Of a DNA stretch of 64,000 nucleotides, positions 45,129 to 59,100 are shown one piece after another (the first letter of the stretch is position 1; the number at the start of each line of letters is the position of its first letter). The notes under the pieces were generated by a model. That model was not told the DNA's origin. It made no database searches and saw nothing but the letters and a program-made list of their open reading frames with translations. The translations under genes were made by a program, and so were the position numbers. The stretch spans positions 371,127,809-371,191,808 of the forward strand of contig NC_081415.1 in NCBI RefSeq assembly GCF_030272615.1, in the 5' to 3' direction. This DNA comes from Cryptomeria japonica. Lineage: Eukaryota; Streptophyta; Pinopsida; Cupressales; Cupressaceae.

Positions 45129-48100
45129 TGATCAAATAATAATTGCGCCCAAACATCCTTCTTACAATAGGCTTCTCTGATATATTTAGTGTCCTCCTCT
45201 AAATAAACCCCCTCATTAGCTAATAGGTCAGCAACCTTATTACCTTCCCTTAGAGTATGAGAAATGAAAACACTATCGTAGTCATTTAATAACTTTTTAG
45301 CACTTTTAATGATATTGTAAATGTTCCAAGAGGGAGAACTAGTTCCTTTGATAGCCTGAATAATATTGAGGGAGTCCCCTTCCAGCCATATTTTTTAAAA
45401 TTTAAAACCCTGAGCAAGCTAGAGGCATTTTAACATTGCCCGAGCTTCAACAACATGATTGTTTTGAACTCCAAAGGGAGAGGCAATAGCAACAACACAA
45501 ACACCATGAGTATTTCTGATGACTCCTCCCCCTCCTGACTTCCCAGGATTGCCTTTGGTTGCCCCATCAAAATTCACCTTGACCCAATCATGAAAGGGAA
45601 ATCTCCAAACAACATTTTCTCTCTTAATCTTAATGTCAGATTTGCAAATCTTGTGAATCAAATTCTATTTGGTGAGGATACCTTTCTCAATATCATTCAT
45701 ATTAAGATAACTCCACTGCTTGTTGTTTCTGTGAAGAATATTTATGTTTTCTTTAGTTGCCCTGCAAATCTTTTCAAAAACCACCTGAGATGTACACTTA
45801 GCCTCCCTAAAAATTATGTTATTTCTCTCCTTCCAGATATACCAACAGGTCATAGGAAGGATCAAGGACCAAAGGGTCTTGATGAGAGGAAATTTGGTGG
45901 AAAATATCCATTACCAAATGACTTCCTTGAGACTGTTATGCATAACCCATTCAACTTTCCATTGCACCCAAAATTTACTCCAAATTTCTCAGGTAAAGGA
46001 GAAATGGATAAACAAATGATCCACAGATTCTACCTCTTTTTGACATAACTCACACCTGTTAGGAAACATGAAACCTCTACGAGCCAAGTTATCAATGGTA
46101 AGAATATTGTTGTGAACTGCAAACCAAAAAAACATGTTAACTTTAGGAATAAGGACTCTATTCTAGATTTTAGTCCATATTGGGTTATTGACCTGAGTAA
46201 TAGTTTTTTAATAAGTAGATGCAACAGTGAAGTTACCCCTGGGATTACTCTTCCAAAGAAACACATCATCAAAGTCTTTATTAACAGAAAAGGACAGCAG
46301 GTCCTGCTGAAGCAGCGAAAACCCATTTATTCTCCTTCTAGTAATTACAAACCATAGACCCATACCTTCTTTTGCATTCATCAATGAATTGGCTACAATC
46401 CTTATTAAAGAGAGGTTCATCTTTAATCCAAACATCCTCCCAGAACCTAATTTTGTCACCTTTGCCAAGGACCCATCTGGCTCCAGCTTTAGAAACTTTT
46501 ATGGACTTGATTATACTATTCCATATGAAAGACCCAGTAGGGATGTCTTCAGAGTAGAGAAGATAATGAAGTGGTTGGTCATGAATATATTTATCAAACC
46601 ACACCTGATTCCAATATTTCTTAATGCCATAAGCCCTCCATATTTGTTTAGCAAGCAGAGCTTTGTTAAAAGTTTTAAGAACTTTAATACCTAAACCCCC
46701 CTTGCACTTAGGATTACACACTTTGTCCCAGGCAACCAAGGCTATCCTTTTTTTGTCTTCTACCTCTGACCAAAGAAATCTTTTCTGAATCCTCTCTAAA
46801 GTTTCAGCAATTTTAGCCGGAATACCAAACAAGCTAAGAGCATAGACAGGAAGATTCTAAAGGGTGGCTTGAAGAAGTTGAAGCTTACCTACTTGAGATA
46901 GCATAGATCCTTTCCAACTGGCCAATTTCTTGTTGAGTTTATCAATTAACAGGTTCCAGAAGGAGTTTGGGGGAACCAAACCCAGAGGGAGACCCAAATA
47001 AGTGGAGGGGAGCATTTCCACCTTACAACCAATGATGTTAGCAATTCTCTGTTGCCTCATAATAGGGGTATTTATGAAATAAATAGCTGACTTCTCCTAA
47101 TTAACTTGTTGACCAGTCGCCAAAGAATAAGAGATAAGAGCACCTTTGAAGGAAGTAGCCTCACCAACAGAAGAATATCCCATTAAAATTGTGTCGTCAA
47201 CAAACTATTGATGAGTACAAGACACATTAGCAGAGGAAGGTTGTAGTCCTTTGATGGTTTTATTCACTTTCATTTTTTGAATCAGTCTGCTCATACTCTC
47301 TGCCAAGATTGTAAAAAGAATAGGAGAAATAGGGTCTCATTGCCTGAGTCCCCTAGAAGATTTAAAAAATCTAGACGGAGACCCATTAATAAGGATAGAA
47401 AAAATTGGGGTAGAAATCAATTCTCTGATAACTTTAATTACCTTCTCATCAAATCCAAAGGCCTCCATAATCCTGAAAAGAACCTGCCATTCCACTCTAT
47501 CATAGGCTTTTGCCAGATCCAATTTTATCAGAAACCCTTCTTTATTAGCAGCATTAAGAGAATATTCTCATGCACAAGAATAATAGAATCAAAAATCTGC
47601 CTACCAGGGACAAATCCTTTTTGCTCCTCAGAGATGACAAAGGGGAGAATAGCCAAAAGTCTGGAAGTCATAACTTTAGAAATAATCTTATAAAAGGAGT
47701 TATAAAGACTTATAGGCCTAAAATTTCTCATAGAGTCTACCCCAACCACCTTAGGAATTAGGGCAATAAAAATAGAATTGATTTCCTTAAGGATTCTTCT
47801 GGACCTGAAGAATTCTTTAACAGCATTGACCGTATCTTTCCCCACAATATGCCAATATTCCTGAAAGAAGAACATGGCAAAACCATCTGGGCCCGGGGCC
47901 TTATCCCCTTGAAAAGAGAAAACAACTTTTTTAATTTCATCAGCAATAGGGATAGCAGATAGAGTCTTATTCTGGCGAGGTTCAATAATCTTGGGAATGT
48001 TATCAACCAGGTCTTGTTGCTTAGCAATGTCAATATCCCTACTACCAGTGAGGAGCTGAGAGAAGAACCTAACTGCTTCATCACCAATGTCATCATCTTT

Positions 48101-49316
48101 AAGAAGAATTTTGTCATCATCAGCAATTAATCTAGATATTCTGTTGGCAGCTTTATGTTTCATGGAAGTCATGTGAAAGAATTTAGTGTTTCTATCCCTA
48201 GCTTCCAACCAAATAGCCCTAGATCTTTGTCTCCAGTAGATTTCCTCCCTGTATATAGTGTTGTGAAGTTTGGCTAGAATATCATCTTCCTTAGCCTTGG
48301 GATACTTATTATAACCATCTTTCTGAATAGAGTTTTGGATATGTTCTAATTCCTCCTTCAACTTTTTGTTTTGATTCAAAAATATCTCCAAAAACCTTCT
48401 TATTCCAGATCTTGATGTTATCTTTGATGTTTCTAAGTTTTTTAGCAACTTTGTACATGGCAGATCCATCCACATTAATATTCCACCAATTGGCAATGGA
48501 TTTTTCCAAAGATGGGTGTGATATCCACATTTTCTCAAACTAGAAAGGAAAACAATGTTTTCTCTTAACAAACTCAGCAACAAAAGAAATGGGATAATGA
48601 TCCGAGCCAATTTTGTTGATGACAGAAAAAGAACATGTATGTGTAAGGATCCAATCATGAGTGATAAGGGATCTATCAAGCCTTACCTGAATGAGGTTTC
48701 CTCCATCCCTTCAATTAGACCAAGTGTAGGAAGCTCCAGTAAGATCAACATCAATCAAGGCATTGGTATTGATGAAGTCCACTAGGTCAGTCCTGCTATC
48801 CAATTGGGCTTGAGTTCCTCCAAATTTGTCAATTCCTTCCAACGGGGTATTGAAATCTCCCATCAACAACCAACTATTCTGAGAAAAAAACCTTCTTTTC
48901 TGCTGGAACTTGTCTCAAAATTTACTCCTAGCAACTTTGGAATTTGGGGCGTAAATGTTGGTAACCACCCATTCCTTTCCTTCATTAATACTTTTTACTT
49001 TCATTGATATAATATTACCATCTTCATCTATCAAATCTCCAAATATAGTTTTCTTGTTCGAGAATATAGCCACCCCACCTGACGCCCCATTCGAGCTACT
49101 ACCACAAACTCCTCCCTGTTTAAAGAATTTTAAATTTTCAACTTTTTCCTTACTCATTTTGGTTTCCTGAACCAAGATGATATCTGACTTTTGATCTCTA
49201 ATAAGATTCTGTAAAACATCCTGTTTATGGAGACCATTTAGGCCTCGAATGTTCCAGGAGATTACCTTCATTTGGAAACCAGGGAGAGGATTCCTGAATA
49301 GTTCGCTACCTTCCAT
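45041..49316 (-). pseudogene. LINE ORF2: endonuclease, reverse transcriptase, RNase H
   Basis: ATG at 49316 overlaps the ORF1 stop (49306). Endonuclease: KVISWNIRGLNGLHKQD, LVQETKM (catalytic Glu), MGDFNTP (about 48860) and GSDHYPI (about 48610-48590). RT: DKAPGPDGFAMFFFQEYW (about 47915), SMRNFRPISLYNSFYKIISK (about 47735-47680), KGFVPGRQIFDSI, KLDLAKAYDRVEW (about 47523-47490) and the catalytic FVDDTILMG (about 47210-47180). A LINE C-terminal region follows (STYLGLPLGLVP; FLWSEVEDKKRIALVAWDKV). RNase H: VKVNFDGATKGNPGKSGGGG (first Asp), NHVVEARAM (Glu), WLEGDSLNIIQAIKG (Asp) and FISHTLREGNKVADLLANEG. Stops and frameshifts are scattered, and the frame ends in TGA at 45041-45043. RNase H at the C-terminus is known for a subset of plant L1 elements. 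Confidence 0.92.
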
Positions 49317-50990
49317 CAGCTATGTTTTGTTTGCTCTCCTGGTCTCGGTGCCGCTTCATGGGTTTACGACCTTGCGGAGATTTGGAAAGACCAATATATG
49401 CCTTAGATCTGGTCCTAGTTTTAACCCCATTAGAGCATCTTGTCTTCTTATTTTTCTTTTTTCCCACCCCTATTATCTCTTCATCATCTTCATCATCTTC
49501 ATCTTTGTGAGCAACTTGCTTATTATTCCACGGTTCTCCACCTTTCTGAGAGGAGGTGGGCGTTTCAGTTCCAGCATTCTGAAATAGAGAGTTTAGGTTA
49601 ACATGAGGTGATCCGAACTTATTCTTTTTTCCAACAATAACTTCAGGTGCCATTTGGACAAGCTCTATTACTTTTCATTACTAAAACTTGAAGGGCCTCA
49701 TATTGGGATTCATTCATGTCATCAATCTCACCCTCTTCAAGAATTTCTTCTATGGTTACATTCTCTTCCTCCTAAGTCTGTAAAACTTCAAATACATTGA
49801 CTGTTTTGATCTCAAATCCACTATTTTCATTCTTTTTATCTTCCTTTTGAAGGGTAACCTTGAGAGGACTAGCTTTCCTATTATCTTTTGTTATATCTTT
49901 TAGGTTACTAGGAAGTCCACTCCCTCCTTCCACTCTATTGTCCTTCTTATTGTTAGTCGTCTCTTTCCATATCTGTTAAACATGATTGTTAGACTTCTGG
50001 GACTTTTTGGGGTTACTTGGGCAAGCCTTAGCCCAATGTCCATCTTTCTTACAAGAGAAGCACACAAAGGGGAGGGACTCAAACTCTATGGTTTGTTCCC
50101 ATAACCCAAGTTTGGAGTTTATTTCAATAGTACTGGGAAGATCCATATTCTGAGAGATATTGACACAAATCCTTGCACACACCAGTCTCTTTCGTGCTGC
50201 TATCATAGGATCTATAGCAACAAGCTCCCCAAAAGAGTTAACAATACCTGAGAAAACATCCTCCACCCAGAATTCAAGCGGCAAACCAGGCAGCCTTACC
50301 CAGACTGGAGCAGATTCAAAAAAGGAGTCATTGAGTTCCATATTTGGAGACCATTTCCTTAGGGATAACGAAGATTTACCAAACATCCATGGTCTGCCGC
50401 TCAAGGTCATTTCCAGATCTTCCCCACAAGAGAAGGAGAAAACAAAAAAAAACCTTGACAGGGCAGAAACATCAACTTGACCTTTCAGCCTCCATTTTCT
50501 CTTAACAAAATATCTAACATCCTCAATATTGGGTCATGGTCCGACAAATTTTCCCACTAGAGAAAAGGCCATTAGATATATACTATGATCGATAACCATA
50601 TCTGGTACAGCAATAGCAAATTTGCCTATTTTTTTATCAGAAATGTCTTCCACAGAGGGGAAGGACAATTTACCAATGGGTTTGTTTGCAAAAAAACGGT
50701 TCCAAGGTTTGAGAGCCTTCACCTCTGTCGTCTTTTCCAAGTCAGTGTTAACAATCTCAAGACCCGATTTTGAAGAATCTTCATTATTTTATGGCCAGGA
50801 GGAGGGTCCCAATGTTGTGGGTCCCCATCCTATCTCCCATCCTTATCATCCATCGTAGATCCCATAGGTTGTTCTTGAGCTACAGAGGCAACAAAACCAA
50901 AGGAACAATACGCGTTGTTCCCTCCATTCACAGAATTCAAATCTCCCTCTAGATGTGTTGTTCCCTCCATTCACAGAATTCAAATGGAGG
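49306..50990 (-). pseudogene. LINE ORF1: DUF4283 and CCHC zinc knuckle
   Basis: The frame from about 50740 to 49976 has KPWNRFFANKPIGKLSFPSV, FSLVGKFVGP, PNIEDVRYFVKRKWRL, DLEMTLSGRPWMFGKSSLSL and PVWVRLPGLPLEFWVED, the DUF4283 pattern of plant LINE ORF1. CFSCKKDGHWAKAC (about 50060-50020) is the CX2CX4HX4C knuckle. After a stop and one frameshift near 49665, a Lys/Arg/Asp-rich tail runs to the stop at 49306. The N-terminus between 50741 and 50990 is frame-shifted, so the true start is uncertain. ORF1 proteins bind element RNA. Confidence 0.88.
50914..50985. repeat. 29-bp direct repeat, 43 bases apart
   Basis: GTTGTTCCCTCCATTCACAG and the following AATTCAAAT occur at 50914-50942 and 50957-50985, near the LINE 5' end. 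Probably a local duplication in the 5' untranslated region. Confidence 0.92.
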
Positions 50991-51018
50991 TGGTGCTATG
51001 TTGATCTCTCCTGAAGGT

Positions 51019-51028
51019 AAGATATGTT
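51019..51028. repeat. LINE target-site duplication, right copy
   Basis: AAGATATGTT, identical to 43012-43021. Confidence 0.75.
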
Positions 51029-52081
51029 ATGTGAACCTTCAAGACTGAATACTTAGCTTCTTCTTGATCTAATCAACTTTAGAACATTCTCACATTGTGC
51101 ATAAGATCTTCAAATGAATCTGCACACTAATTGAGTAGACAACTTCCATAAATTTTGCTACAATTATTATCTACTCATTCAACATCATCACCTACATACT
51201 TGCATACCACACAAAACACACATTGAAATAAATATGGTCAACAATTATATGCATTCTAATATCAGATACCACCTTATTGCTGCCACATGCAAATCTATCA
51301 ATCAAATGTCTATTTGGCTAGGACTTAAAGCTCACACTTTACTCCAAGAGTAAGGACACACTATGCATTATCCAATACACTACTTGTCCCAGTGAACATC
51401 CACACGCTTCATTCAACTAGTGTATAGTGCAATACTTCTAGCACATTCAAGCAAAACATCATTACAAACTTGTAAACTTGGACAATGAATATTTTGTTAC
51501 TTCTATCTTCTTGTCTCTTGAAGCTTAGCTTGTGCAATTCTAGAAGCTCATGCTTCATACTTAGCTTAACTTTACTCTAAATTGCACCATTAAATATCAC
51601 TAAAATAAAATTTGGTACAAGACAAGTTGCCACTGTACACACAGTGTTTGAGTAACAAACCTATTAAACATACCACAAACACTTATGGATCACCTTAAAC
51701 AACAAGAACAAATGCATGATGATATAATTCACATTATCCAAGAGCTATCCCCATAGCTTGCCACTGACCTTTTGGAACACAAATGCTCAAATTTGTCATG
51801 CTAGAAGTAACTAAAATTACTATATCTTTCTAACACTTGAAATCAAGGGGAGCGTAAAGATGATTCATGAACAATACATTTAATTTTCACTGACTCCTTT
51901 GACATTAATGAAAACATAGTATTCAACATATGTCACATGTAGAAGTTGTGTATCTTGTAGGATTCACAATGTATATTGTAGGGGTATAGTATATTTTTTT
52001 GCACGTGAGGTATATACAAGGTTTTAGGTAGGCAAACCATGGGTTTTACAACATATATGGCTAGAGTTTGAAGAATTATTG
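51029..52081. other. Probable copia-derived sequence, no gene
   Basis: About 1 kb of A/T-rich, pyrimidine-balanced sequence, continuous with the copia LTR interrupted by the LINE. CTGACTCCTTTGACATTAAT near 51891-51910 resembles a decayed PPT complement of a copia element. No coding region recognised. Confidence 0.4.
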
Positions 52082-55000
52082 TGTAGTACCCCTACCCTAA
52101 TCAGTTTCTAATCTCGGTTTGACCTTGGCTAGTTTATCATGTTATAATTTTATAATCAGATGTTTTGGATTTTAGTGCATGGCTGTTAATGTGGTTTTTG
52201 CACCAATTTGTATGCAAGTTATTAATTCTCCTATTTCGTGTTATTATCTCGAGCTAACGCTTTCATTAAGTTTATATATGTATGCATGTATGACTCTTGG
52301 TTGCAGGAGATTTCAGGTACAGTACCGCATGGGCGCAAGCTTCGTCTCCGCTTGAATTTGCAGGTTTGAGTGTACCTCTTTGGTCATTAGAATTTGGACT
52401 AGGTGGTCATAAGACCCTCGTTTGACCATAGTCGTGCTCAAGTGAGCGTCATCAGTCGTCATCCGAATCCCCTTTGGTTGGGTATGTGGGTCGTCTGTCT
52501 GTGTGGCTTTCTTGGGTTGTGTGTTTTGTGCGCATGGTTAAAATTGAGTAATTAGTCCTTGGTATTAATGTGATTATATATGTGTTTGTGCATTAAAGAT
52601 TAATGGACTAAATTAAACAGGGTTTCTTTATGCGATTATCGTTAATTTGAATTGCTCGATTTAAATTGGGAGCAAGTTCAATTAAATAGTTAATTTTAAT
52701 GTTAAACTTAATATGTTAATGCTGTTGGAAAAGAAAGATTTAAATTTAATTGAAATAGAGTTAATTTAATCTTATTGGCTTTTTGAAATAGAAAGGTTAA
52801 TTTCAGTTATTTAAGAAAATCAATTTCAAATTGAAAAGCAAGTTAATATATTGATATAGTTAGAAAATAATGATTTTTGAGGAATTATTTTAAATAAAAT
52901 ATTTTAATTCCAAAATAATAATAATAATAATAATAAAAATTTTGGTCAAACCTTTTCCATTTAACCTAGGCTTTTGGAAAAATATGGGAGATGGATATTT
53001 TTGGAAAAATATTTTTTGGAAAATATTTTTGGATGGAAAATTTGGGGGTTTTGGGAAGAAGAGGGAATTTCTTGAGCTGGAGAATGGGGTTCTTCTTCAA
53101 TCTTGTCAGGATTGCTGAGCCAAGTAGGCCTCTGGTTAATTTCACTAATTTCTTTGTTTTAAAGAAATTGTTTTGGTTTTTTAAGAAAATTGTGTGTGAA
53201 GATCGAAAAATCTCATCTATTTGGGGAAAATGAAACAGATGCAAGTTTATTTCCAATCCAAACCCTTCTTGTTTGTTTCCATTCCAAGTTTAGTTTTAGG
53301 TTGCTCAGGGTGTTTTAAAATCAAAAAAATAAAATTGGATGGTTGTTTTCAATGAAAATTTGTTTAAATTCCAAATTAATGCTTTCAAATTCAAGCTTTA
53401 ATCAAATAAATCTGCCTGGGTTTGGACAATGGATGTTAATCCTTATTATTTTGCCAAGTATGGTATTGTGGAGAAATTTCCCTTCCTGAAACTGGGTATT
53501 TGAATAATGTTAAAAAAAAAACCCGTGCTTTCTGAAAGAAAAAAATATATATATTATTTTCAGTCTTAGGAGGCCGTGTATTTTGCTGTGTATGTAATTT
53601 TATTTTTTTAACAGTAAAAAGAAAAAAAATATTAAATAAAAAAAAAAAAAAGTAACATATATAAAAACCCACATGGCGGGGATAAACCCCCACCACGGGG
53701 ACGTAGCGGCTGCTACCTATATATTTTTATTTTTTTTAAATAAAAATATATATATATAATAATTTAATATTATAATAAATGTATTTTTTATTAAGTTTTT
53801 TAATAATGATTAATTGTTCATTAAGTAATAAATTGTTATTAATTTGTTATTAATTATTTGTATAATGGAAAATATACATTAATTAATATTCAAATTCTAT
53901 TTTATTATTAATGAATACTTTTCTAATTAAATACTTGATTTGTTAATATTGGTTTTTAATTATTAATTTGTTATATTTTATTAATCGCGGATTAATAAAG
54001 ATATATATTAATTAATCGTTGATTTTGGTATTTTTCTTCATGTGGGCAAGGAAATAAACTGTTAATTTGGGAATGGATTATCTATATTTGGTTCCTTTAA
54101 ATATATATTTCCTTGATCTGTATAGTGTAACTTGGTTCTGGAAAAGATGAATTTGGAGGAATTATTTTTGAACCAGTATGACAATGATGTTTTAATTGAA
54201 GATTAAATATCATATTTAGTTGGTTAATGGTTGTTTAATTATATTCATGTGAAATTGGTTTAAGAACTCATAATGATGCATTTATGTATGTTCGATGCAA
54301 TCGAACCTTAGAGAATTAGAAAACCAAGAACGATTTGTACCTAGATGAGGTAGATAACTGCAATCTAACCTAGATCATTTAGAAAACTTGATCGACATTT
54401 AATGCTTAAATCTATATGGGAAAAGATTGTATTTACCAATTATTGCCTATGCGAATTTAATTTCTGTATTCGCTTTTGCTTAAGTAATGGCAAACCTTGC
54501 TTTGTTTGATTGGACCCTATCGTATGGATTGATTTGGGGTAACAATTTCAGTCCTCGGTCTCGAGTTTGACTGTTGCTTTGTGGTGGTATCGTAATTGGT
54601 CATTTCCTTAATGCAGGTGTCGAATGATGATTTGTGATTGACCATAGTTGGTCAGGTCTCTAGTTAGAGTACCGTCAATCAGTGTACCTCATATGAGTCG
54701 TGTTTTGACCAAATGGTTGTTCCCTCCATTTTGAACTTCGTTTGCTTGACCATGTGTATTCCTTGGTTTATGAGGTCGCTTGAATATAGTCTAGTGTCGT
54801 ATGGGAAAGTGGCTTTTGATTGGGGGTCGTGCCCAAAGTGGCTGCTGGGTAACCCATCAAAAGTGAGTCTAATAAGTGATAACCTAACAGTAGATTAGAA
54901 TGTTAATCTCTAAGTAAGATAATTGTGCCTCACACATGGGACGAGTTGTAACACAGACTCAACATGCTGTGAGAAGGCCTGAAATGGAAAACCATCATCC

Positions 55001-56142
55001 TTGTCTTCACGAAAGGATGTGTGGGTCCACGTGAGGCTTGGATAGGCCGGAGGTTCGGATTAGGTTGCCAGGGTAACCCAATGTATGGGGCTGAAACTTA
55101 TGAAGCCCTGCCATGGTAACCATACCAGGTTGTGTGATGACACTTGTCCCTACGTTCGCTAGTGTGTGGTTGTATTGTCTTGACAGGAGCATTTTTGTGG
55201 AGTCGTCCTGTTGCTTGTGCCCTTGTGAGAACCTGATTTCATGTTAGACCTTGGGTTGCGATGGCTTAGTTTTGTGGATGCTCCAGTGGACCCTTTGTAT
55301 TTGCTTCGATTATGTTTCAGATGGATCCTTTCCTTTTCAGGGATCATTTTTGTATTTATTGACCGATGTAGTCGTTTGTATATTGGGTATGTTTCGCCTT
55401 GATGGCAGGATTGTAAATAATGAGAACCTCATGTATTCTTAACTTTATTAATTATCAAAGGGGTCTTGCAGTTGAGCAGACCTAGAGATGTAGCCCTTTA
55501 GGGGTGAACTCCAAGATCATCTTGGTGTTATGTGATGTTTTTGCTCTTATGATTCCCCTTTCAGTTTTGGCATGTATGAATGGCATTTTGATAGAATGTC
55601 TAAGTTTGTTAGAAGAAATTAATCTTAAATGCATGTATGCAGTCCTCTCTTGAATGTAGTAAATTGTATCATGAAAGAATGTAGCTTAGAGTAATGGAAT
55701 ATATTCAGTTGTTGTTAAGGAAATTAAGTATGCATGGAAAGATCTCATATGTTTATGATGAAATTCTTGTGTGTTAGAATATTAGATGCATGGCTTATAT
55801 TTTAATGAAAAGCTTGAATGTAAGGTATGATCGAATCATAATGGATAAACATTAGCATGTGATTTATATTTTCATCTTCTGAAAGAAATTATCCTTGTTT
55901 AAGAATTATCTCGTTTTTAAGATAATCAGCTTATTGGATTAATAGTGTGAGTTAAGTTAAATGTGTAATTAAGTAATCATGTTGGGAAACTCTTTAGGTG
56001 TTAGATGATGTCTTCCGCTATGTAATCTGAATTTTGATATCTCTTTGTATCCTAATGTTGTTTAACTTTTTAAAAAAAATTATTGCACTCTATTCTTGTG
56101 TTATGGCTTAATCCCTTCGGGGTTTCTTGGCAGGGCATTACA
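52082..56142 (+). repeat. Left LTR of LARD-like element
   Basis: 4061 bases. It contains about 500 bases (53431-53940) missing from the right LTR, including a GC-rich block with small hairpins (GGGG-ATAAA-CCCC at 53679-53691; GTAGC-GGCT-GCTAC at 53703-53716) and A/T runs. Confidence 0.93.
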
Positions 56143-56144
56143 TT

Positions 56145-56157
56145 TGGTATCAGAGCC
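56145..56157 (+). other. Primer binding site of LARD-like element
   Basis: TGGTATCAGAGCC, perfect initiator-Met type site, two bases after the left LTR. Confidence 0.95.
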
Positions 56158-59100
56158 AAGTTGCAAACACTGGGATCTCTGGTGTCGCGTGTGCCCTTAG
56201 TTGGTGTGAGGTGTATCGACCTGATGTGCATGTTTGTCCTCCTTCTTGTATGTGAGTGATTGAGCAAACCTTAACTTGTGTGTAACGCGTGTGTTCACAC
56301 CTTGTTCTCACCTTCTTGATGTTGGTGTTTTTAAGTGATTATCTGTGCTTTGTTTTCTTATTGATGTCTTGGTCTACAATTACTCATATTCTGAAAGATA
56401 TTCGTGTGTACCTTCCTTATTGATTGTTGTACTCTTTAGACTAATCTATTTGGGTTGGTCAGTGCTTGTCTTGAATCTGAAAGTGGGAAATGTGCTTGTT
56501 TAAGATTATGATCTAGCTTAGTGTTGTCCACTTGAAGGACTTGTATGGTAGATATTGAATGCTTATTTTGTAGAAAATTGAATGATTATCACCCTTCCTC
56601 CTCTCTCTCTCTGGAAATTAAAATGTTTGGGATATGTGTAATTATCTCAAATTTGAGTTTTCTTTTTTGCGACAGAAAAGGGTGTGACTTCTTGAGCCCT
56701 TGTGTGAGCCTTATGACGCTTCTGTGTTTTAGATTATAAAAGGGCTTCGGGTTGAAAGTTCATATTGGTCATTGGGAGAAAACCGTATGTTTACATTAAA
56801 GAATTCTCCATGTGTAATGTAGGAGTAACATAATTAAATTCTATCTTAAGTAAGGTGCATCAATATGCGAATAGTTGTTATGTGAAACTGCTTTGTTTGT
56901 AAAAGAAGTATAAAAGGGGAACATGTTATAGTGGCTTCGAGAGTGTATTAGTGTGTTCCACGAAAGATTGTTTTATGTGTTTTATTAAACCAGTTTGATT
57001 GAGGATCTATTTTAGCAATGCTCCATTGAACTTGCTTCTGGGTACATGTAATTACCTTAGTATGTTTAGAAAGTGTGAATGAAAAGCTTGTCTGATGTGC
57101 ATGCATTAATATGTATTATTTTGGTGATAGCTCCTCGCTTACCTTCTGATCGTATTTTGTTTTCCAATGATAGGTTGCAATTATGATATGTTTTGTATTG
57201 AATTAAGAGTCGTGAGTGTTCGCTTAAGGTCTTGCATTATCAAAAGATTGTCTGTTTTGATCTCTGTTGTTTGGAAAACTAGAACATTATGTTGCAACCA
57301 TAATAATTGGAAATGTCATGTTAGGCTATTTGGCATCCTTCTAAAACGGTAGCAAAATGAAAACCGTGCAATTGAAATGATAGGCTTATAGTGAGAAATT
57401 TTAGCATGTAGTGTGATTTTGTTGATCTTGTGTCCGTGTAGGAAATAGTTTGGTTAACAAACTCTCTTTCCCTTCTCTTTGACTAAATCATAAGTTTTTT
57501 AGAAATGCTACGAAGAATGCATTGATTTAAATAGAATGTTTATAAAACATGTGAAATTGTACTGTTGCATTTTGGCTTCATATTGAAAGATGAAAGTCCT
57601 TTTTGGAAAGAATTTGTATAATTAGTAATTTAGTTACGAATGCTTAGTGAAATTCGAGAAAGATATAGGAATGATGTTATTTCCTTATGTAATTGTGAAC
57701 TGTTAATAATTTCAGTACTTGTATCTAGAGTAAACTTTATTCAGTTATTCATGTGGGAAGCATTAATAAAATCTTCCTTGAGTAGATGATTGCGTACTGA
57801 AAAGTACTCCCTGTAAATGTGACTAACCAGTACTAGTGTATTCATGTGTATTGTAAGAAACCAATGCTTATTATATGTGCCCATGGGTTGGTGAAGTAAT
57901 CAACCATGGAGGATATGTTGCTTATGAGTATGGAAAACCATATTGTCTATGTGATGTTGCTTATTTGTTTCCCTACTGAGTACCAAACCTCGGGTTGTGG
58001 GTAATTCAATATGTTAAGGGGTAGTATTCAAAGTCATCATTCCTTGAAAAGTATGGATCGGCGTACGAGTAATGTCGGCGCGAAGTGACTTTAGCTTCTC
58101 TATTTCGAGGAATGATATAGTTATTCAATAAAACTGTAGCAAAGGTGTACTTAATACTTTCCCTTTTGATGAATCTATTTATAGGTTTATGAGTGACAAC
58201 TTATTCCTCTCCTTTATTTGAGCATATTGATGGCATTTCTTGAGCATGGTGATGGTGTATTTTGGAGGATCCTTTGCCTTGTCTTCATGAAAAGTAGGTT
58301 TATTCACATGAGCTGCCAGTTAGCATGTGATGGTGGGCATGTGAGTAGACCTTAGTCAGGTATACCTCTGACTTACGGCGAGTATCCTTATACATACATC
58401 GCTATGCAAGACGTGACCTGCGCGTGCTTGTTTCCGTGAGGTACACTACCATGTGGGATATGTCCATTGTGTGTCTTCTCCGCTTGGGGTATTGCCATGC
58501 TGCGTGACGACGTGATGTGGGGTGATGTCGAGATGCACACCGCCATGCCATGTGGGTAGTGTGACTATGTCGCACCACATGATGAGCTACTGCAATAGCT
58601 AGACAATTGTTCCTTCCTTCCCCGTTGGTGGCTAGATGCTAGTCACACAGTGATGTTATGTGCAGTTGTGATATTCTTTATATTCTTTGGGGACCAGCAA
58701 TTTATTTTACTTTGACTTTGAAGGTTTAGCCACGATCTTGTGATCTTTTGCATTCTTGATTTGGTGTTGCAAATTCCGGATTATTTTCTTGCCTTACTGT
58801 TGGAATTGATGATTTATTATCTTTATTCATCTGTAATTTGGTGGCTAAACTGGTTTATCCTTATTGTTTTCGTATGTTGGTCTTGTGTTGAAATGTGAAA
58901 TTCCTCTCCAAGGACGTATGAAACGGTCTTAGTAGAGTGTGTACGAGGAAGTAGATGTAAGGAACCTTGAGGATGGGGGTACGTGAGGCTGTGATGCAGC
59001 TAAGATCCACTACCTACCTATGTGTGGTGACTATCTCTTAGAGGCTAACCACCTTACTCAACAAGAGATGTTCACGAAGGTCTTGTATGGAAGGTAGCAC

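Larger units (their letters stand above)
43022..51018 (-). mobile_element. L1-type plant LINE with RNase H and an extra third ORF
   Basis: 8.0 kb on minus. 3' end at the left: the minus-strand sequence ends in a short A-rich tail (TTAATAAAAAA) at about 43022-43035. Order from 5' to 3': ORF1 (DUF4283 and CCHC knuckle), ORF2 (AP-type endonuclease, RT, C-terminal RNase H) and ORF3 (45128-43209). A 10-bp target-site duplication (AAGATATGTT) flanks it, supporting a single near full-length retrotransposition. All ORFs carry stops or frameshifts. Confidence 0.85.

Noticed and set aside
54713-55442. Small open frames around 60 codons in the left LTR, repeated at 62250-62896
   Set aside because: The pairs exist only because the LTR is duplicated; stops and substitutions differ and no domain is seen.
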